From the NCBI RefSeq assembly GCF_026241755.1, contig NZ_JAPJDA010000002.1, forward strand, positions 124,001-188,000: a DNA stretch of 64,000 nucleotides, read 5' to 3'. The notes under the pieces are model-generated. The model was not told the DNA's origin and did no database searches. It worked only from the letters and a program-made list of their open reading frames with translations. Source of the stretch: Salinimicrobium profundisediminis. Its GTDB lineage: Bacteria > Bacteroidota > Bacteroidia > Flavobacteriales > Flavobacteriaceae. Both the position numbers and the translations under genes were made by a program. Positions 17,152-25,199 of this stretch are shown here, one piece after another. The number at the start of each line of letters is the position of its first letter. Position 1 is the first letter of the stretch.

Positions 17152-17433
17152 TCATAGAAAAAGGAAGAGTATAATTAGAAGCGGAGTCACAAAAATGAGA
17201 TTGCAGATCCACACCTTCTTCAGAAGGAATCTTTTTGTAAATCCGAGGTTGTAATACAGGTAATATTCATTTTTTCTGAAGGTTTCGTAACCAAGATAGC
17301 CAATAAACATTCCGAAGCTAAGAAAGATTAGCGTACCGCTTACCGCTCCAAAATAAATTCCCGAGATCACAGAGAAAATGAGGTTGAAAAAATTGAAATC
17401 CCGGTAGTATTTCCAGAAGGCTCTTTGATTCAT
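17152..17433 (-). CDS. Small three-helix membrane protein
   Basis: A 93-aa protein with hydrophobic segments at about 15-31, 33-50 and 73-93, and a conserved-looking loop FRKNEYYLYYNLGFTKRFLLKK. Such short proteins with an EYY-x3-NLG loop occur beside lone ABC ATPases in Bacteroidota, so this is the best candidate for a membrane partner of the ATPase at 15853. The family is otherwise unknown. Confidence 0.6.
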   Translation of the reverse strand: MNQRAFWKYYRDFNFFNLIFSVISGIYFGAVSGTLIFLSFGMFIGYLGYETFRKNEYYLYYNLGFTKRFLLKKVWICNLIFVTPLLIILFLFL

Positions 17434-17441
17434 TCTTGGTT

Positions 17442-17576
17442 GGTCTCAAATGGTTGGTAACACAGCAGTTTTGTAATAATACAAAAATTTATGCTGCAAA
17501 AATTATTCGTTTACAAACACTTACAAACGGATGTAAACGAAAACAAATCAGTATCAACCGAATAACATTTGAGACC
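17442..17576. promoter_or_regulatory. Inverted repeats in the divergent ssb / membrane-protein promoter region
   Basis: GGTCTCAAATG (17442-17452) and CATTTGAGACC (17566-17576) are perfect 11-bp inverted copies near the two ends of the 205-bp spacer. Inside lie TTTTGTA-ATAA-TACAAAA (17469-17486) and CGTTTACA/TGTAAACG (17508-17515, 17532-17539) with TTACAAAC twice. They could be operators of a shared regulator; no binding protein can be named. Confidence 0.35.
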
Positions 17577-17638
17577 GGTAGTAGGTTTGTCTCGTTGAAA
17601 TGAACAAATGAATTTCAGCTAAAACAAATTTTGACATC

Positions 17639-17971
17639 ATGAACACACTAAGAAACAAAGTACAGCTTATTGGACACGTAGGGAACGCACCAGAGATCGT
17701 AAACATGGAATCGGGTAAGAAGCTTGCCAAATTCTCTATCGCCACCAATGAAACCTATAAGAACAACAAAGGCGAAAAAGTAACCGATACGCAATGGCAC
17801 AACGTAGTTGCCTGGGGCAAAACTGCCGATCTTATTGAAAACTACGTGCCTAAAGGTAAAGAAATAGGTGTGGAAGGCAAACTTACCAGCCGCAGCTATG
17901 AGGATAAAGACGGCATAAAAAGATATGTAACAGAAGTAGTTTGCAATGAGGTACTGCTTCTCGGAAAATAA
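17639..17971 (+). CDS. ssb: Single-stranded DNA-binding protein, short form, copy 1
   Basis: A 110-aa OB-fold SSB: MNTLRNKVQLIGHVGNAPEI, then KLAKFSIATNETY, TQWHNVVAWGKTADLIENYV and GKLTSRSYED. The protein ends right after the OB fold (CNEVLLLGK), so it lacks the disordered tail and acidic C-terminal tip that recruits repair proteins in housekeeping SSB. It is probably an accessory SSB. The second copy begins 29 bp downstream, so the two are probably cotranscribed. Confidence 0.92.
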   Translation: MNTLRNKVQLIGHVGNAPEIVNMESGKKLAKFSIATNETYKNNKGEKVTDTQWHNVVAWGKTADLIENYVPKGKEIGVEGKLTSRSYEDKDGIKRYVTEVVCNEVLLLGK

Positions 17972-17999
17972 GGATCTATTAACGATAATTCATACAATT

Positions 18000-18332
18000 A
18001 TGAACACGCTAAAAAACAACGTACAGCTGTCGGGCAACGTGGGCAAGACGCCCGAGATCATCACATTAAGTACCGGTCGAAAACTGGCAAAATTCTCCCT
18101 TGCCACACGAGAGACCTACACCAATCATAAAGGAGAAAAAGTGACCGATACCCAATGGCATAATATCGTCGCGTGGGGCAAAATGGCCGAGATGGTGGAG
18201 CAGCAGGTTCCTAAAGGCAGGGAAATTGAGCTCGAAGGAAAACTGAACAGCCGAAGCTATGAAGACAAGAACGGCATCAAAAAATATGTAACCGAAGTTG
18301 TATGCAGAGAATTGATCCTGCCGGAAAAATAG
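18000..18332 (+). CDS. ssb: Single-stranded DNA-binding protein, short form, copy 2
   Basis: A 110-aa paralogue of the preceding gene, roughly 70 percent identical by eye, with the same layout and also without the acidic tail (ends CRELILPEK). The ATG at 18000 matches the N-terminus of copy 1 (MNTLKNNVQLSGNVGKTPEI). It looks like a recent tandem duplication. The two products could form mixed tetramers, which is inference. Confidence 0.92.
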   Translation: MNTLKNNVQLSGNVGKTPEIITLSTGRKLAKFSLATRETYTNHKGEKVTDTQWHNIVAWGKMAEMVEQQVPKGREIELEGKLNSRSYEDKNGIKKYVTEVVCRELILPEK

Positions 18333-18338
18333 GTGTCA

Positions 18339-18351
18339 AAAATGCCATTTT
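18339..18351. repeat. AAAATGNCATTTT palindrome, copy 8 (N=C)
   Basis: Six bp after the ssb stop codon, in the long form GGTGTCAAAAATGCCATTTT-TGAG, directly before a separate terminator hairpin. Confidence 0.7.
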
Positions 18352-18355
18352 TGAG

Positions 18356-18392
18356 TAACAAGTGCAGGAACTCCCTGCGCTTGTTATTTTTT
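18356..18392 (+). terminator. Intrinsic terminator of the ssb pair
   Basis: TAACAAGTGCAGG (18356-18368) pairs with CCTGCGCTTGTTA (18374-18386, one G-T), followed by TTTTTT. It runs into the stop codon of the convergent hydrolase gene. Confidence 0.8.
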
Positions 18393-19293
18393 AAAAATAG
18401 ATTTCCTGTGCCTGCCGGAAAGTGTTGGCGTGTGCCTCCACAATATTTTTAATATGGGGAGAATAGCCGCCGCCCATACTCACTTCAACCGGAATTCTCA
18501 GGTCATGGCAGGTTTGCAGTACAAATCGGTCTCTTTTCTTACAACCGGCCTGGGTGCAGCCCAGCTTTCCAAGTTTATCTGTAGCCAGGATGTCCACTCC
18601 GCTTAAATAGAAGATGAAATCAGGGGTTTGTTCTTCGATAAGTCGGGGCAGGGTTTCTTTCAGGATCTTTAGATATTCTTCATCGCCGGTATTGTTCTCC
18701 AGCTCTATATCGAGATCAGATTTTTCCTTTTTAAAGGGATAATTGTTTTTCCCGTGCATAGAAAAAGTAAAGACCGAAGGATCATTCTGGAAGATTTCTG
18801 CCGTTCCATTTCCCTGGTGTACATCTAAATCGACGATAAGGATCTTCTTTGCTAGATTTTCCTTTTGCAGCCATTTCGCCGCCACCGCCTGATCGTTAAA
18901 CATACAAAAGCCTTCCCCCTGATTTGAATAAGCATGATGGGTGCCACCGGCAATGTTCATTGCAATGCCATGTTGCAGAGCATATTCTGCCGCCTTAATA
19001 GTGCCCGAGGTAATTAGAAATTCCCGTTCCACCAGTTTTTTAGACAGAGGTAAGCCAATGCTCCTGGCTTCGCGGTAGCTCAGCGTCTGATTCTTTAGCG
19101 CCTCTACATAATTCTTATCGTGAACAGCAAGAATATCAGATTCGTTGGGGAATACAGGTTCAAAAAAGTTTTCCTGGGTGCAGGTGCCCTCGTGAAGTAA
19201 TTGCTGTGGCACCAGTTCATATTTTTCCATCGGGAAACGATGGCCTTTGGGCAAAGGCAGAAAGTAAATGGGATGGAAAGCGATTTTGAGCAT
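18391..19293 (-). CDS. Histone-deacetylase-family amidohydrolase
   Basis: A 300-aa member of the arginase/deacetylase superfamily (class I/II HDAC-like, AcuC/acetylpolyamine hydrolase relatives). Active-site elements are the His pair in GGTHHAYSNQGEGFCMFND, the zinc ligands D and H in VDLDVHQGNGTAE, and a later ligand Asp in LSGVDILATDKLG. Substrate unknown: acetylated lysines, polyamines or small amides are possible. The ATG at 19293 is preferred; an in-frame extension upstream would be encoded by the adjacent repeat. Confidence 0.92.
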   Translation of the reverse strand: MLKIAFHPIYFLPLPKGHRFPMEKYELVPQQLLHEGTCTQENFFEPVFPNESDILAVHDKNYVEALKNQTLSYREARSIGLPLSKKLVEREFLITSGTIKAAEYALQHGIAMNIAGGTHHAYSNQGEGFCMFNDQAVAAKWLQKENLAKKILIVDLDVHQGNGTAEIFQNDPSVFTFSMHGKNNYPFKKEKSDLDIELENNTGDEEYLKILKETLPRLIEEQTPDFIFYLSGVDILATDKLGKLGCTQAGCKKRDRFVLQTCHDLRIPVEVSMGGGYSPHIKNIVEAHANTFRQAQEIYF

Positions 19294-19300
19294 TTTTTTG

Positions 19301-19435
19301 TCAGGTCGAGCGGAATGCAAACCTCCTATCGTTTTTTTTAATTCTTTTTCTCAAGAAACCCCTCGACTCCGCTCGGGGAGACTAAATGGTGTAAAGGAGA
19401 CAATTCATTTGTCAGGTCGAGCGAAGTCGAGACCT
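19301..19435. repeat. Composite hairpin repeat, left copy (TCAGGTCGAGCG / CCCCTCGAC family)
   Basis: Three hairpin modules: AGGTCGAGCGGAATGCAAAC-CT (19303-19324), CCCCTCGACTCCGCTCGGGG (19359-19378) and AGGTCGAGCGAAGTCGAGAC-CT (19414-19435). A GAGACAATTCATTTGTC linker precedes the last. The last two modules recur in the same order and orientation at 19834-19914, on the other side of the GIY-YIG gene. Confidence 0.8.
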
Positions 19436-19480
19436 CAATCCTTTCTAAATATTATTCAGGATAAGCTCACTGGCAATCTC

Positions 19481-19801
19481 CTAATTATTAATATTCCTAT
19501 TTTTAGAATGACTTTCATTCCGGCACTCAGCCAAAAGCTTCAGAAGTATCTCATCTTCATTAGCCAAAGCTCTTTTCTTCTGAGCGCTCCATTTTTTGAT
19601 CTTCTTTTCAAACCATATTGCCTGAATTACATTAGTAAACTCCTGGTGAAATATTACTTCTACTGGCCTCCTTTTATAGGTGAAGCTGTTTTTATTTAAT
19701 CCAGCATTATGTTCTTCCAGTCTTCTGGAAATATCATTTGTTATACCCGTATAAAGGAGTTTATCGGAACATTCAAGGATATAGACATAATACAGTTTCA
19801 T
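19481..19801 (-). CDS. GIY-YIG nuclease domain protein (YhbQ/UPF0213-like)
   Basis: A 106-aa stand-alone GIY-YIG domain. The motif pair is YYVYILECSD (GIY strand) and LLYTGITNDISRRLEEHNAG (YIG strand with catalytic Arg). FTYKRRPVEVIFHQEF and the Glu in AIWFEKKIKKWSAQKK complete the nuclease core. Housekeeping role unknown; family members have been linked to DNA repair. Here the gene is bracketed by direct copies of a composite hairpin repeat, suggesting mobility or a nuclease-repeat relation. Confidence 0.9.
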   Translation of the reverse strand: MKLYYVYILECSDKLLYTGITNDISRRLEEHNAGLNKNSFTYKRRPVEVIFHQEFTNVIQAIWFEKKIKKWSAQKKRALANEDEILLKLLAECRNESHSKNRNINN

Positions 19802-19833
19802 CTTTTCAAATTGAAGATCGTTCTAGAAAGAAA

Positions 19834-19914
19834 CCCCTCGACAGAGCCTGTGCCGAGCGCAGCCGAGGTGCTCGGGGAGACAATGCATTGTCAGGTCGAG
19901 CGGAGTCGAGACCT
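19834..19914. repeat. Composite hairpin repeat, right copy
   Basis: The first hairpin runs from CCCCTCGAC to GCTCGGGG (19834-19877, with an extended loop arm). It is followed by GAGACAATGCATTGTC, which contains the 12-bp palindrome ACAATGCATTGT, and by AGGTCGAGCGGAGTCGAGAC-CT (19893-19914). The last two bases form part of the metG stop codon on the minus strand. Confidence 0.8.
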
Positions 19915-22027
19915 ACGAAATCACTGTACCCTCTTTCACTCCCTCTTCATCGGGATTCACGAATACGAGCTTTCCTTCTTTGTTCTGGGTCATCAAGATC
20001 ATACCTTCACTCTCCACCCCGCGCAGTTTACGCGGTGCAAGGTTCACAAGCACGGTTACTTTTTTTCCTATAATATCTTCAGGTTTAAAGCTTTCGGCAA
20101 TACCTGAAACTATGGTGCGTACATCAATTCCGGTATCTACCTTCAGCACTAAAAGCTTGTTGGCTTTTGGCATCTTTTCGGCTTCGACTATTGTGCCCAC
20201 TCGCAGGTCCATTTTTGAAAAATCTTCAAAAGTGGCAATTTCCTTCTGGGGTTCGGCTTTTTTGTTTTCGGCTTTGTTTGCTGCCTTTGTTGCTTCCAGT
20301 TTATCCAATTGCTTCTGAATTTGTTCGTCTTCTATTTTTGAAAAAAGTAATTCGGCTTTCCCAATTGCATGTCCGGGTTCTAAAAGCTCTTTTCCGGCGC
20401 TAATCTTTTCCCATTCGCTTTCCTCCTGCTCTTCTCCAAAAACAACTCCGCTGGTGTTGATCACTGCTTCCGAAGTAGAGCGGCTATAATCTAATATATT
20501 TTTCAGCTTTTGTGAACTGAATGGCAGGAAGGGTTCACTAAGACTGGCCAGTGCCGAGGCTATCTGCAACGCCACATACATGATGGTTTTCACCCTTTCT
20601 TCGTCGGTCTTGATAAGCTTCCATGGCTCTTCATCGGCCAAATATTTATTTCCGAGGCGGGCTACGTTCATGAGTTCGCCCTGGGCTTCCCTAAACCTGT
20701 ATCGTTCAATAGAACTTGCAATCACTGCAGGATAGGCTTTTAATTCGGCTAAAGTTTGTTCGTCAACTTCAGAAAATGCTCCGGGTTTAGGAACTATTCC
20801 TTCGTAATATTTGTTGGTGAGCACTACCACCCGATTGATAAAGTTTCCAAAAATGGCAACCAGCTCGTTGTTATTTCTTGCCTGAAAATCTTTCCAGGTA
20901 AAATCATTGTCTTTGGTCTCCGGCGCGTTAGCAGTTAAGGCATACCTCAACACGTCCTGCTGACCAGGAAATTCTTCAAGATATTCATGCAGCCATACCG
21001 CCCAGTTCTTTGAAGTGGAAAGCTTGTTGCCTTCCAGGTTCAAAAATTCGTTTGCAGGTACATTTTCCGGAAGGATAAAACTGCCTTCAGCCTTAAGCAT
21101 GGCCGGGAAAATAACGCAATGGAATACGATATTGTCTTTCCCTATAAAATGTACAAGCTTGGTGTCTTCATCTTTCCAGAACGGTTCCCAATCTCTGCCG
21201 GTTTTCTCTGCCCACTCTTTAGTAGACGAAATATAGCCTATAGGGGCATCAAACCATACATACAGCACCTTGCCTTCGCCACCTTCTACGGGTACAGGAA
21301 TCCCCCAGTCCAAATCGCGGGTCACCGCACGTGGTCGCAGCCCGTCGTCTATCCAGGATTTTACCTGTCCGTATACATTAGATTTCCAGTCTTTTTTATG
21401 CCCTTCAAGGATCCATTCCTTAAGCCAGCTTTCGTATTGATCTAGCGGCAAAAACCAATGCCTGGTTTCCTTCAAGACCGGAGTGGAGCCAGTGATGGCC
21501 GACTTTGGGTTGATAAGATCTGTAGCGTTATGGCTGGTTCCACATTTTTCACACTGGTCGCCATAACTCTCTTCAAAACCACATTTTGGGCAGGTACCCA
21601 CCACAAACCTGTCGGCCAAAAATTGTTCAGCTTCAGGATCGTAGAGTTGTTGGGTGGTTTCTTCAGTAAATTTACCAGAATCGTACAGCTTTTTAAAGAA
21701 TTCGGAAGCTGTTTTATGATGAACTTTAGCCGAAGTTCTCGAATAATTATCGAAAGAAATTCCGAAGTCTTCAAAGCTTCTTTTAATTACTTTATGGTAT
21801 TTATCTACCACATCTTGTGGAGAAATGCCTTCTTTTTTTGCTTTTATGGTAATAGGCACCCCGTGTTCATCACTCCCGCACACAAAGGCCACCTCGCGCC
21901 CCTGCATTCTCATGAAGCGCGCGTATATATCGGCAGGTACGTAAACGCCTGCCAAATGTCCAATATGTATAGGCCCGTTAGTATACGGCAGGGCCGCCGT
22001 AATCGTATATCTTTTTGGTAATTCCAT
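19913..22027 (-). CDS. metG: Methionyl-tRNA synthetase
   Basis: Class I aminoacyl-tRNA synthetase (704 aa) charging tRNA-Met in the cytoplasm. The HIGH motif is [10 protein letters not shown] (residue about 20), zinc-knuckle cysteines lie in [18 protein letters not shown], and the KMSKS loop has the variant [10 protein letters not shown]. The C-terminal 110 residues are a Trbp111/EMAP-II tRNA-binding domain ([20 protein letters not shown]) joined by a Lys/Ala/Glu-rich linker. The ATG at 22027 is chosen over the TTG two codons earlier. A TAACTTTA box near 22049-22056 may be the -7 element. The TAG stop is formed by the edge of a dispersed repeat. Confidence 0.97.
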   Translation of the reverse strand: MELPKRYTITAALPYTNGPIHIGHLAGVYVPADIYARFMRMQGREVAFVCGSDEHGVPITIKAKKEGISPQDVVDKYHKVIKRSFEDFGISFDNYSRTSAKVHHKTASEFFKKLYDSGKFTEETTQQLYDPEAEQFLADRFVVGTCPKCGFEESYGDQCEKCGTSHNATDLINPKSAITGSTPVLKETRHWFLPLDQYESWLKEWILEGHKKDWKSNVYGQVKSWIDDGLRPRAVTRDLDWGIPVPVEGGEGKVLYVWFDAPIGYISSTKEWAEKTGRDWEPFWKDEDTKLVHFIGKDNIVFHCVIFPAMLKAEGSFILPENVPANEFLNLEGNKLSTSKNWAVWLHEYLEEFPGQQDVLRYALTANAPETKDNDFTWKDFQARNNNELVAIFGNFINRVVVLTNKYYEGIVPKPGAFSEVDEQTLAELKAYPAVIASSIERYRFREAQGELMNVARLGNKYLADEEPWKLIKTDEERVKTIMYVALQIASALASLSEPFLPFSSQKLKNILDYSRSTSEAVINTSGVVFGEEQEESEWEKISAGKELLEPGHAIGKAELLFSKIEDEQIQKQLDKLEATKAANKAENKKAEPQKEIATFEDFSKMDLRVGTIVEAEKMPKANKLLVLKVDTGIDVRTIVSGIAESFKPEDIIGKKVTVLVNLAPRKLRGVESEGMILMTQNKEGKLVFVNPDEEGVKEGTVIS

Positions 22028-22139
22028 TCTCAAAATTAAAGGCTGTAAAGTTAAGCAAGTGCAGGGGATTACACGTTAAATTTTAGTAAAAGGCAATGCC
22101 GATGCGACAAATCTTCTGCATTTTAGTAAAAAAGTAGAA

Positions 22140-22727
22140 ATGAAGAAACTGTTCCTCCTTGCGCTCATAATATCAATTTCAGGTTGTAAAAGCCGAAAAC
22201 TCACAGCCACTTCTTCGGAAAGATTTCAGCTTGAAAATTTAGCTGAAGTCATTAGCGAAAACCGGTTAGCAAGCATTTATCCTGAAGCAGAAATCTCTGA
22301 AGGAATTGACCTTTTTGACGAGGGTACGGTAGAGCGGGCTTACAGTATTCTTTATCCGGGGACCAATGACGAACTCCTTATTATCTGGGAAGATAAAACC
22401 CAAAACCTGCCGCATCAAATCTATGTTGAAAAAGATGGCCGCTGGCATACAGGTGAAGGGATTACCGTTGGCACCCGCTATGAAGACCTGGTAAAGATCA
22501 ACAACGGGCCCATAGATTTCTACGGGTTTGGCTGGGATTACAGCGGGGCTGTAGACTGGAAGGACGGGAAGATGAATGATTCTAATGTAAGGGTCTTCTT
22601 AACCCCGGTAGATGCACCTCCAAAAAACTTTTATGGAGATCACATCATAGAAGCCAATCCAGAGGATATTATCAACCTTGACCTGAAGGTGAGGGCCGTA
22701 ATCTATCAAAAGGAAAGCAGGTCTTAA
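22140..22727 (+). CDS. Hypothetical lipoprotein
   Basis: A 195-aa protein with a lipoprotein signal (MKKLFLLALIISISGCKSRK, Cys16). The mature part has a region reminiscent of periplasmic beta-rich proteins (AYSILYPGTNDELLIIWED; GRWHTGEGITVGTRYEDLVKIN; FYGFGWDYSGAVDW). The GITVGTRYEDL piece resembles the start of proteins that hold a small ligand-binding fold, but I cannot name the family. It is divergent from metG and ends in a strong terminator, so it is probably monocistronic. Confidence 0.75.
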   Translation: MKKLFLLALIISISGCKSRKLTATSSERFQLENLAEVISENRLASIYPEAEISEGIDLFDEGTVERAYSILYPGTNDELLIIWEDKTQNLPHQIYVEKDGRWHTGEGITVGTRYEDLVKINNGPIDFYGFGWDYSGAVDWKDGKMNDSNVRVFLTPVDAPPKNFYGDHIIEANPEDIINLDLKVRAVIYQKESRS

Positions 22728-22746
22728 ATTGAAGTAACCTATACCT

Positions 22747-22786
22747 AAACAGGGTGCCAAAAATGACATTTTTGACACCCTGTTTT
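22747..22786. terminator. Bidirectional terminator containing palindrome copy 9 (N=A)
   Basis: A long near-perfect stem: AAACAGGGTGCCAAAAATG pairs with CATTTTTGACACCCTGTTT (one mismatch, central A), followed by TTAC. AAAATGACATTTT at 22760-22772 is its tip, showing that the dispersed 13-bp palindrome can form the end of a terminator-like hairpin. Confidence 0.75.
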
Positions 22787-22805
22787 ACAAAGGATTTAAA
22801 AACTG

Positions 22806-23168
22806 ATGGCACAGCACAATGAATTAGGTAAACGGGGAGAAGAACTTGCTGTAGCACATCTTCTGGCAACCGGCTATGAAATTGTGGCCCGAAACTTCAT
22901 GTACCAAAAGGCGGAAGTTGATATCATTGCCCGTAAAGACAACATCCTGGCAGTTGTTGAAGTAAAGACCCGCAGTACGCCCGATTTTTTTGGGGATCCG
23001 CAGGATTTCGTAAAGAAGAAACAGATCAATCAGCTGGTTAAGGCGATAGACTATTTTGTCAATGAGCACAACCTGGATGTAGAAGTGCGGTTTGATATTG
23101 TTGCCATAATTAAAAATAAGGCAGGAACCCGGCTGGAGCACATAGAAGATGCTTTCTTACATTTTTAA
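22806..23168 (+). CDS. yraN: YraN family protein (UPF0102, endonuclease-like fold)
   Basis: A 120-aa protein of the YraN/UPF0102 family, which has a restriction-endonuclease-like fold: GKRGEELAVAHLLATGYEIVARNF, the acidic pair in KAEVDIIARKDNILAVVEVKTR (D-x-n-ExK-like), and FDIVAIIKNK. The family is widespread and its biochemical role is not settled; the ExK core suggests nuclease or DNA binding. Its stop overlaps the convergent DUF421 gene by 4 nt. Confidence 0.92.
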   Translation: MAQHNELGKRGEELAVAHLLATGYEIVARNFMYQKAEVDIIARKDNILAVVEVKTRSTPDFFGDPQDFVKKKQINQLVKAIDYFVNEHNLDVEVRFDIVAIIKNKAGTRLEHIEDAFLHF

Positions 23169-23698
23169 AGATCATTTTTCTCTACCAGTTCGCTATACGT
23201 TGAGTTTTCACCCTCCTCTGATTTCCCAATTACCGAAAGGGTGGCATCAATCTCAAGAATCACCGCGGCAACATCATTCATGCTGCCAAAGCCCTTTTTT
23301 CGGGCGGCACTAAGAACCTTGCTCTTATCGAGCCTCTCCTTGTGCAGGTTCTTCTCAAGAAACTCTCCATTGTAATACAAAAGCCTGGGTTTGGTGTTGA
23401 ATATATTTTTAAAAGTATCTGACTTATTTTCGAAGTATGCAAAAACGAACTGAAGCACCGCCAGTAAAATAAAGGCTGTAAGGGCTTCAGAAATTGAAAG
23501 GTTTTTGGTGGTGAGGGTCCGTCCAAAAACAGCACCTACCGCAACCGCAATTACAAAGTCAAAGGCGCTCATGCTTGCCAGGGTCCTTTTCCCAGATATC
23601 CGCAAGATAAGAACTATAGACAGGTAAGCCGTAACACCAACTATTACGATGCGCACCAAAGGCTGGAGTCCGTTCCATAAAAAAGTAGTGTCGTCCAT
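23165..23698 (-). CDS. DUF421 (YetF-like) membrane protein
   Basis: A 177-aa protein with three hydrophobic segments in the first 90 residues (IVIVGVTAYLSIVLILRISG; FDFVIAVAVGAVFGRTL; ALTAFILLAVLQFVFAYF) and a cytoplasmic domain (KPRLLYYNGEFLEKNL; KKGFGSMNDVAAVILEIDATLSV). This layout and the KRTLASMSAFDFVIAVAVG block are typical of DUF421. Function unknown; YetF relatives are linked to envelope or spore stress in Bacillus. The DUF389 gene upstream ends 16 bp from this start, so the two are probably an operon. Confidence 0.88.
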   Translation of the reverse strand: MDDTTFLWNGLQPLVRIVIVGVTAYLSIVLILRISGKRTLASMSAFDFVIAVAVGAVFGRTLTTKNLSISEALTAFILLAVLQFVFAYFENKSDTFKNIFNTKPRLLYYNGEFLEKNLHKERLDKSKVLSAARKKGFGSMNDVAAVILEIDATLSVIGKSEEGENSTYSELVEKNDL

Positions 23699-23714
23699 AA
23701 TTTATTCCAGATTA

Positions 23715-24974
23715 TTAATCTTCAGCTACATTGACTTGAAAGACTTCATAAATATTGTCTTCCTGGTGGCGCAGGTTTTCTTTAAGATGATTGATTATCC
23801 TCTTTTTAAGAACACTTTCTGATAAAGTAGTATCACTGGGAAGCACGGTTATATTGTAGCTCACTGTAGGATTTCCATTGATCATGGTATTTGTGAAATT
23901 CACATCCTTTCCTATCACCTCAATGTAGTCAAGCTTATTGAGTTCTTTATCAAGTTCTTCAGTAAGCTCTGTATTCATGCTGGCCTTCCGAAGAAAAGGA
24001 GGCTGACTGAACTGCCACACCATCATTGCTCCAATTCCCAGTGTTACAATGGCTGTGGTAAGGTAGGTGAGCTTTTTATTCCCTTTAAGAAAACGAACCC
24101 CTCCCGGAGTAACTCTTCCGAAGAAATAGAAAACAAGTGTGGCGGCCAAATGAATTCCCAGCAGTTGCAGGATGATCCTGAAAACGCTGCTCCATACAAT
24201 TTCCCAGTTCATCATGTAAATTCCGGCACCCACGAGTCCTACAGGTGGCGCAAGGGAAGCAGCAACCAGGATGCCCACTGCCGCACCCGAAACCAGACTG
24301 TCCCTTTCTGATTGCACTATATTTATTGCCCCCGCAAAACCTGAAATAAGAGGTAGTAAAAGTGCCACTTTTGACACATGACTCACTTCTACCATTAACG
24401 GCGTCAAGGTTTCAAGAGGAAATATTACGGTCATTAAAAAACTGGCCAATATTCCTATTCCTATGGCCATACCGTAACGTTTAAGGCTGCTTTTAAGCAA
24501 AGGCATCTTTCCTGCTGCAGTGGCCAGTGCCGCATTCATAGCCGGACCTGCAAAAGGAGCAACTAACATTGCCGCCACTAAAAGAAAAATTGTTGTGGTG
24601 TAAAGTCCTATCCACACAATAATCCCGGCGGCAAAAGAATAACCAATGAGGCCTTTTACAGAACCTACACTTTGAATGCCGCCCAGGTAAATTTCCAACG
24701 AACTTTTAGGCTGTACATCGGCCACCTGCCCGGGAGATTCTGAAGCCGGCGGATACAAAGTGATCACCCCCCGCGGAATGAGACTTATTTCCGGTTCTTC
24801 ATACTCATCAATACGCTTGAGAAAATTATTAACTGTTCTGTTTGGCAAATAAATAACAAATACATCCTGCTCGTCCTGAGGTAAATAAATAGTATTCTTA
24901 CCCTCGAATTCTTCAATAGATTTTAAAACTTCGTCCTTGTGTCCTTTTGCAATTTTAATTATTAGCTGGCGCAT
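23715..24974 (-). CDS. DUF389 family membrane protein
   Basis: A 419-aa protein: a soluble N-terminal region (MRQLIIKIAKGHKDEVLKSI), then a membrane block of about six helices with the DUF389 signature MLVAPFAGPAMNAALATAAG and GAAVGILVAASLAPPVGLVGAGI, and a C-terminal periplasmic tail. The family (TIGR00271/TIGR00341 relatives) is widespread and of unknown function; a transport role is assumed from the helix pattern. It is upstream of and close to DUF421. Confidence 0.88.
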   Translation of the reverse strand: MRQLIIKIAKGHKDEVLKSIEEFEGKNTIYLPQDEQDVFVIYLPNRTVNNFLKRIDEYEEPEISLIPRGVITLYPPASESPGQVADVQPKSSLEIYLGGIQSVGSVKGLIGYSFAAGIIVWIGLYTTTIFLLVAAMLVAPFAGPAMNAALATAAGKMPLLKSSLKRYGMAIGIGILASFLMTVIFPLETLTPLMVEVSHVSKVALLLPLISGFAGAINIVQSERDSLVSGAAVGILVAASLAPPVGLVGAGIYMMNWEIVWSSVFRIILQLLGIHLAATLVFYFFGRVTPGGVRFLKGNKKLTYLTTAIVTLGIGAMMVWQFSQPPFLRKASMNTELTEELDKELNKLDYIEVIGKDVNFTNTMINGNPTVSYNITVLPSDTTLSESVLKKRIINHLKENLRHQEDNIYEVFQVNVAED

Positions 24975-25165
24975 GTATTGTCTTTGTTTAAAAGCATAAA
25001 GAATGTTTTTTGAGTATCTGCCTACTATACAAGATAATAGAAAGCAGCTAACTGCACCATTGCATTAAGGGAACTTTAAGTGTTCGCCAGCAAATACAGC
25101 AGCAAAGACCACCTGGTATTCCAACATTTTAAAAAATTCTTAAGAAAATAGCAGCGGCAACTGCT

Positions 25166-25173
25166 TACCTTTA
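25166..25173 (+). promoter_or_regulatory. Possible -7 box upstream of the antiporter pseudogene
   Basis: TACCTTTA, one base from the Bacteroidota -7 consensus TAnnTTTG, 26 bp before the start codon. No clear -33 TTTG element was found. Confidence 0.3.
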
Positions 25174-25199
25174 AAATAACAGCTAAAAACAGGGCACCA

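Noticed and set aside
19294-19320. N-terminal extension of the deacetylase-like protein (HSARPDKK)
   Set aside because: Encoded by the adjacent dispersed repeat; the family N-terminus begins at the ATG at 19293.
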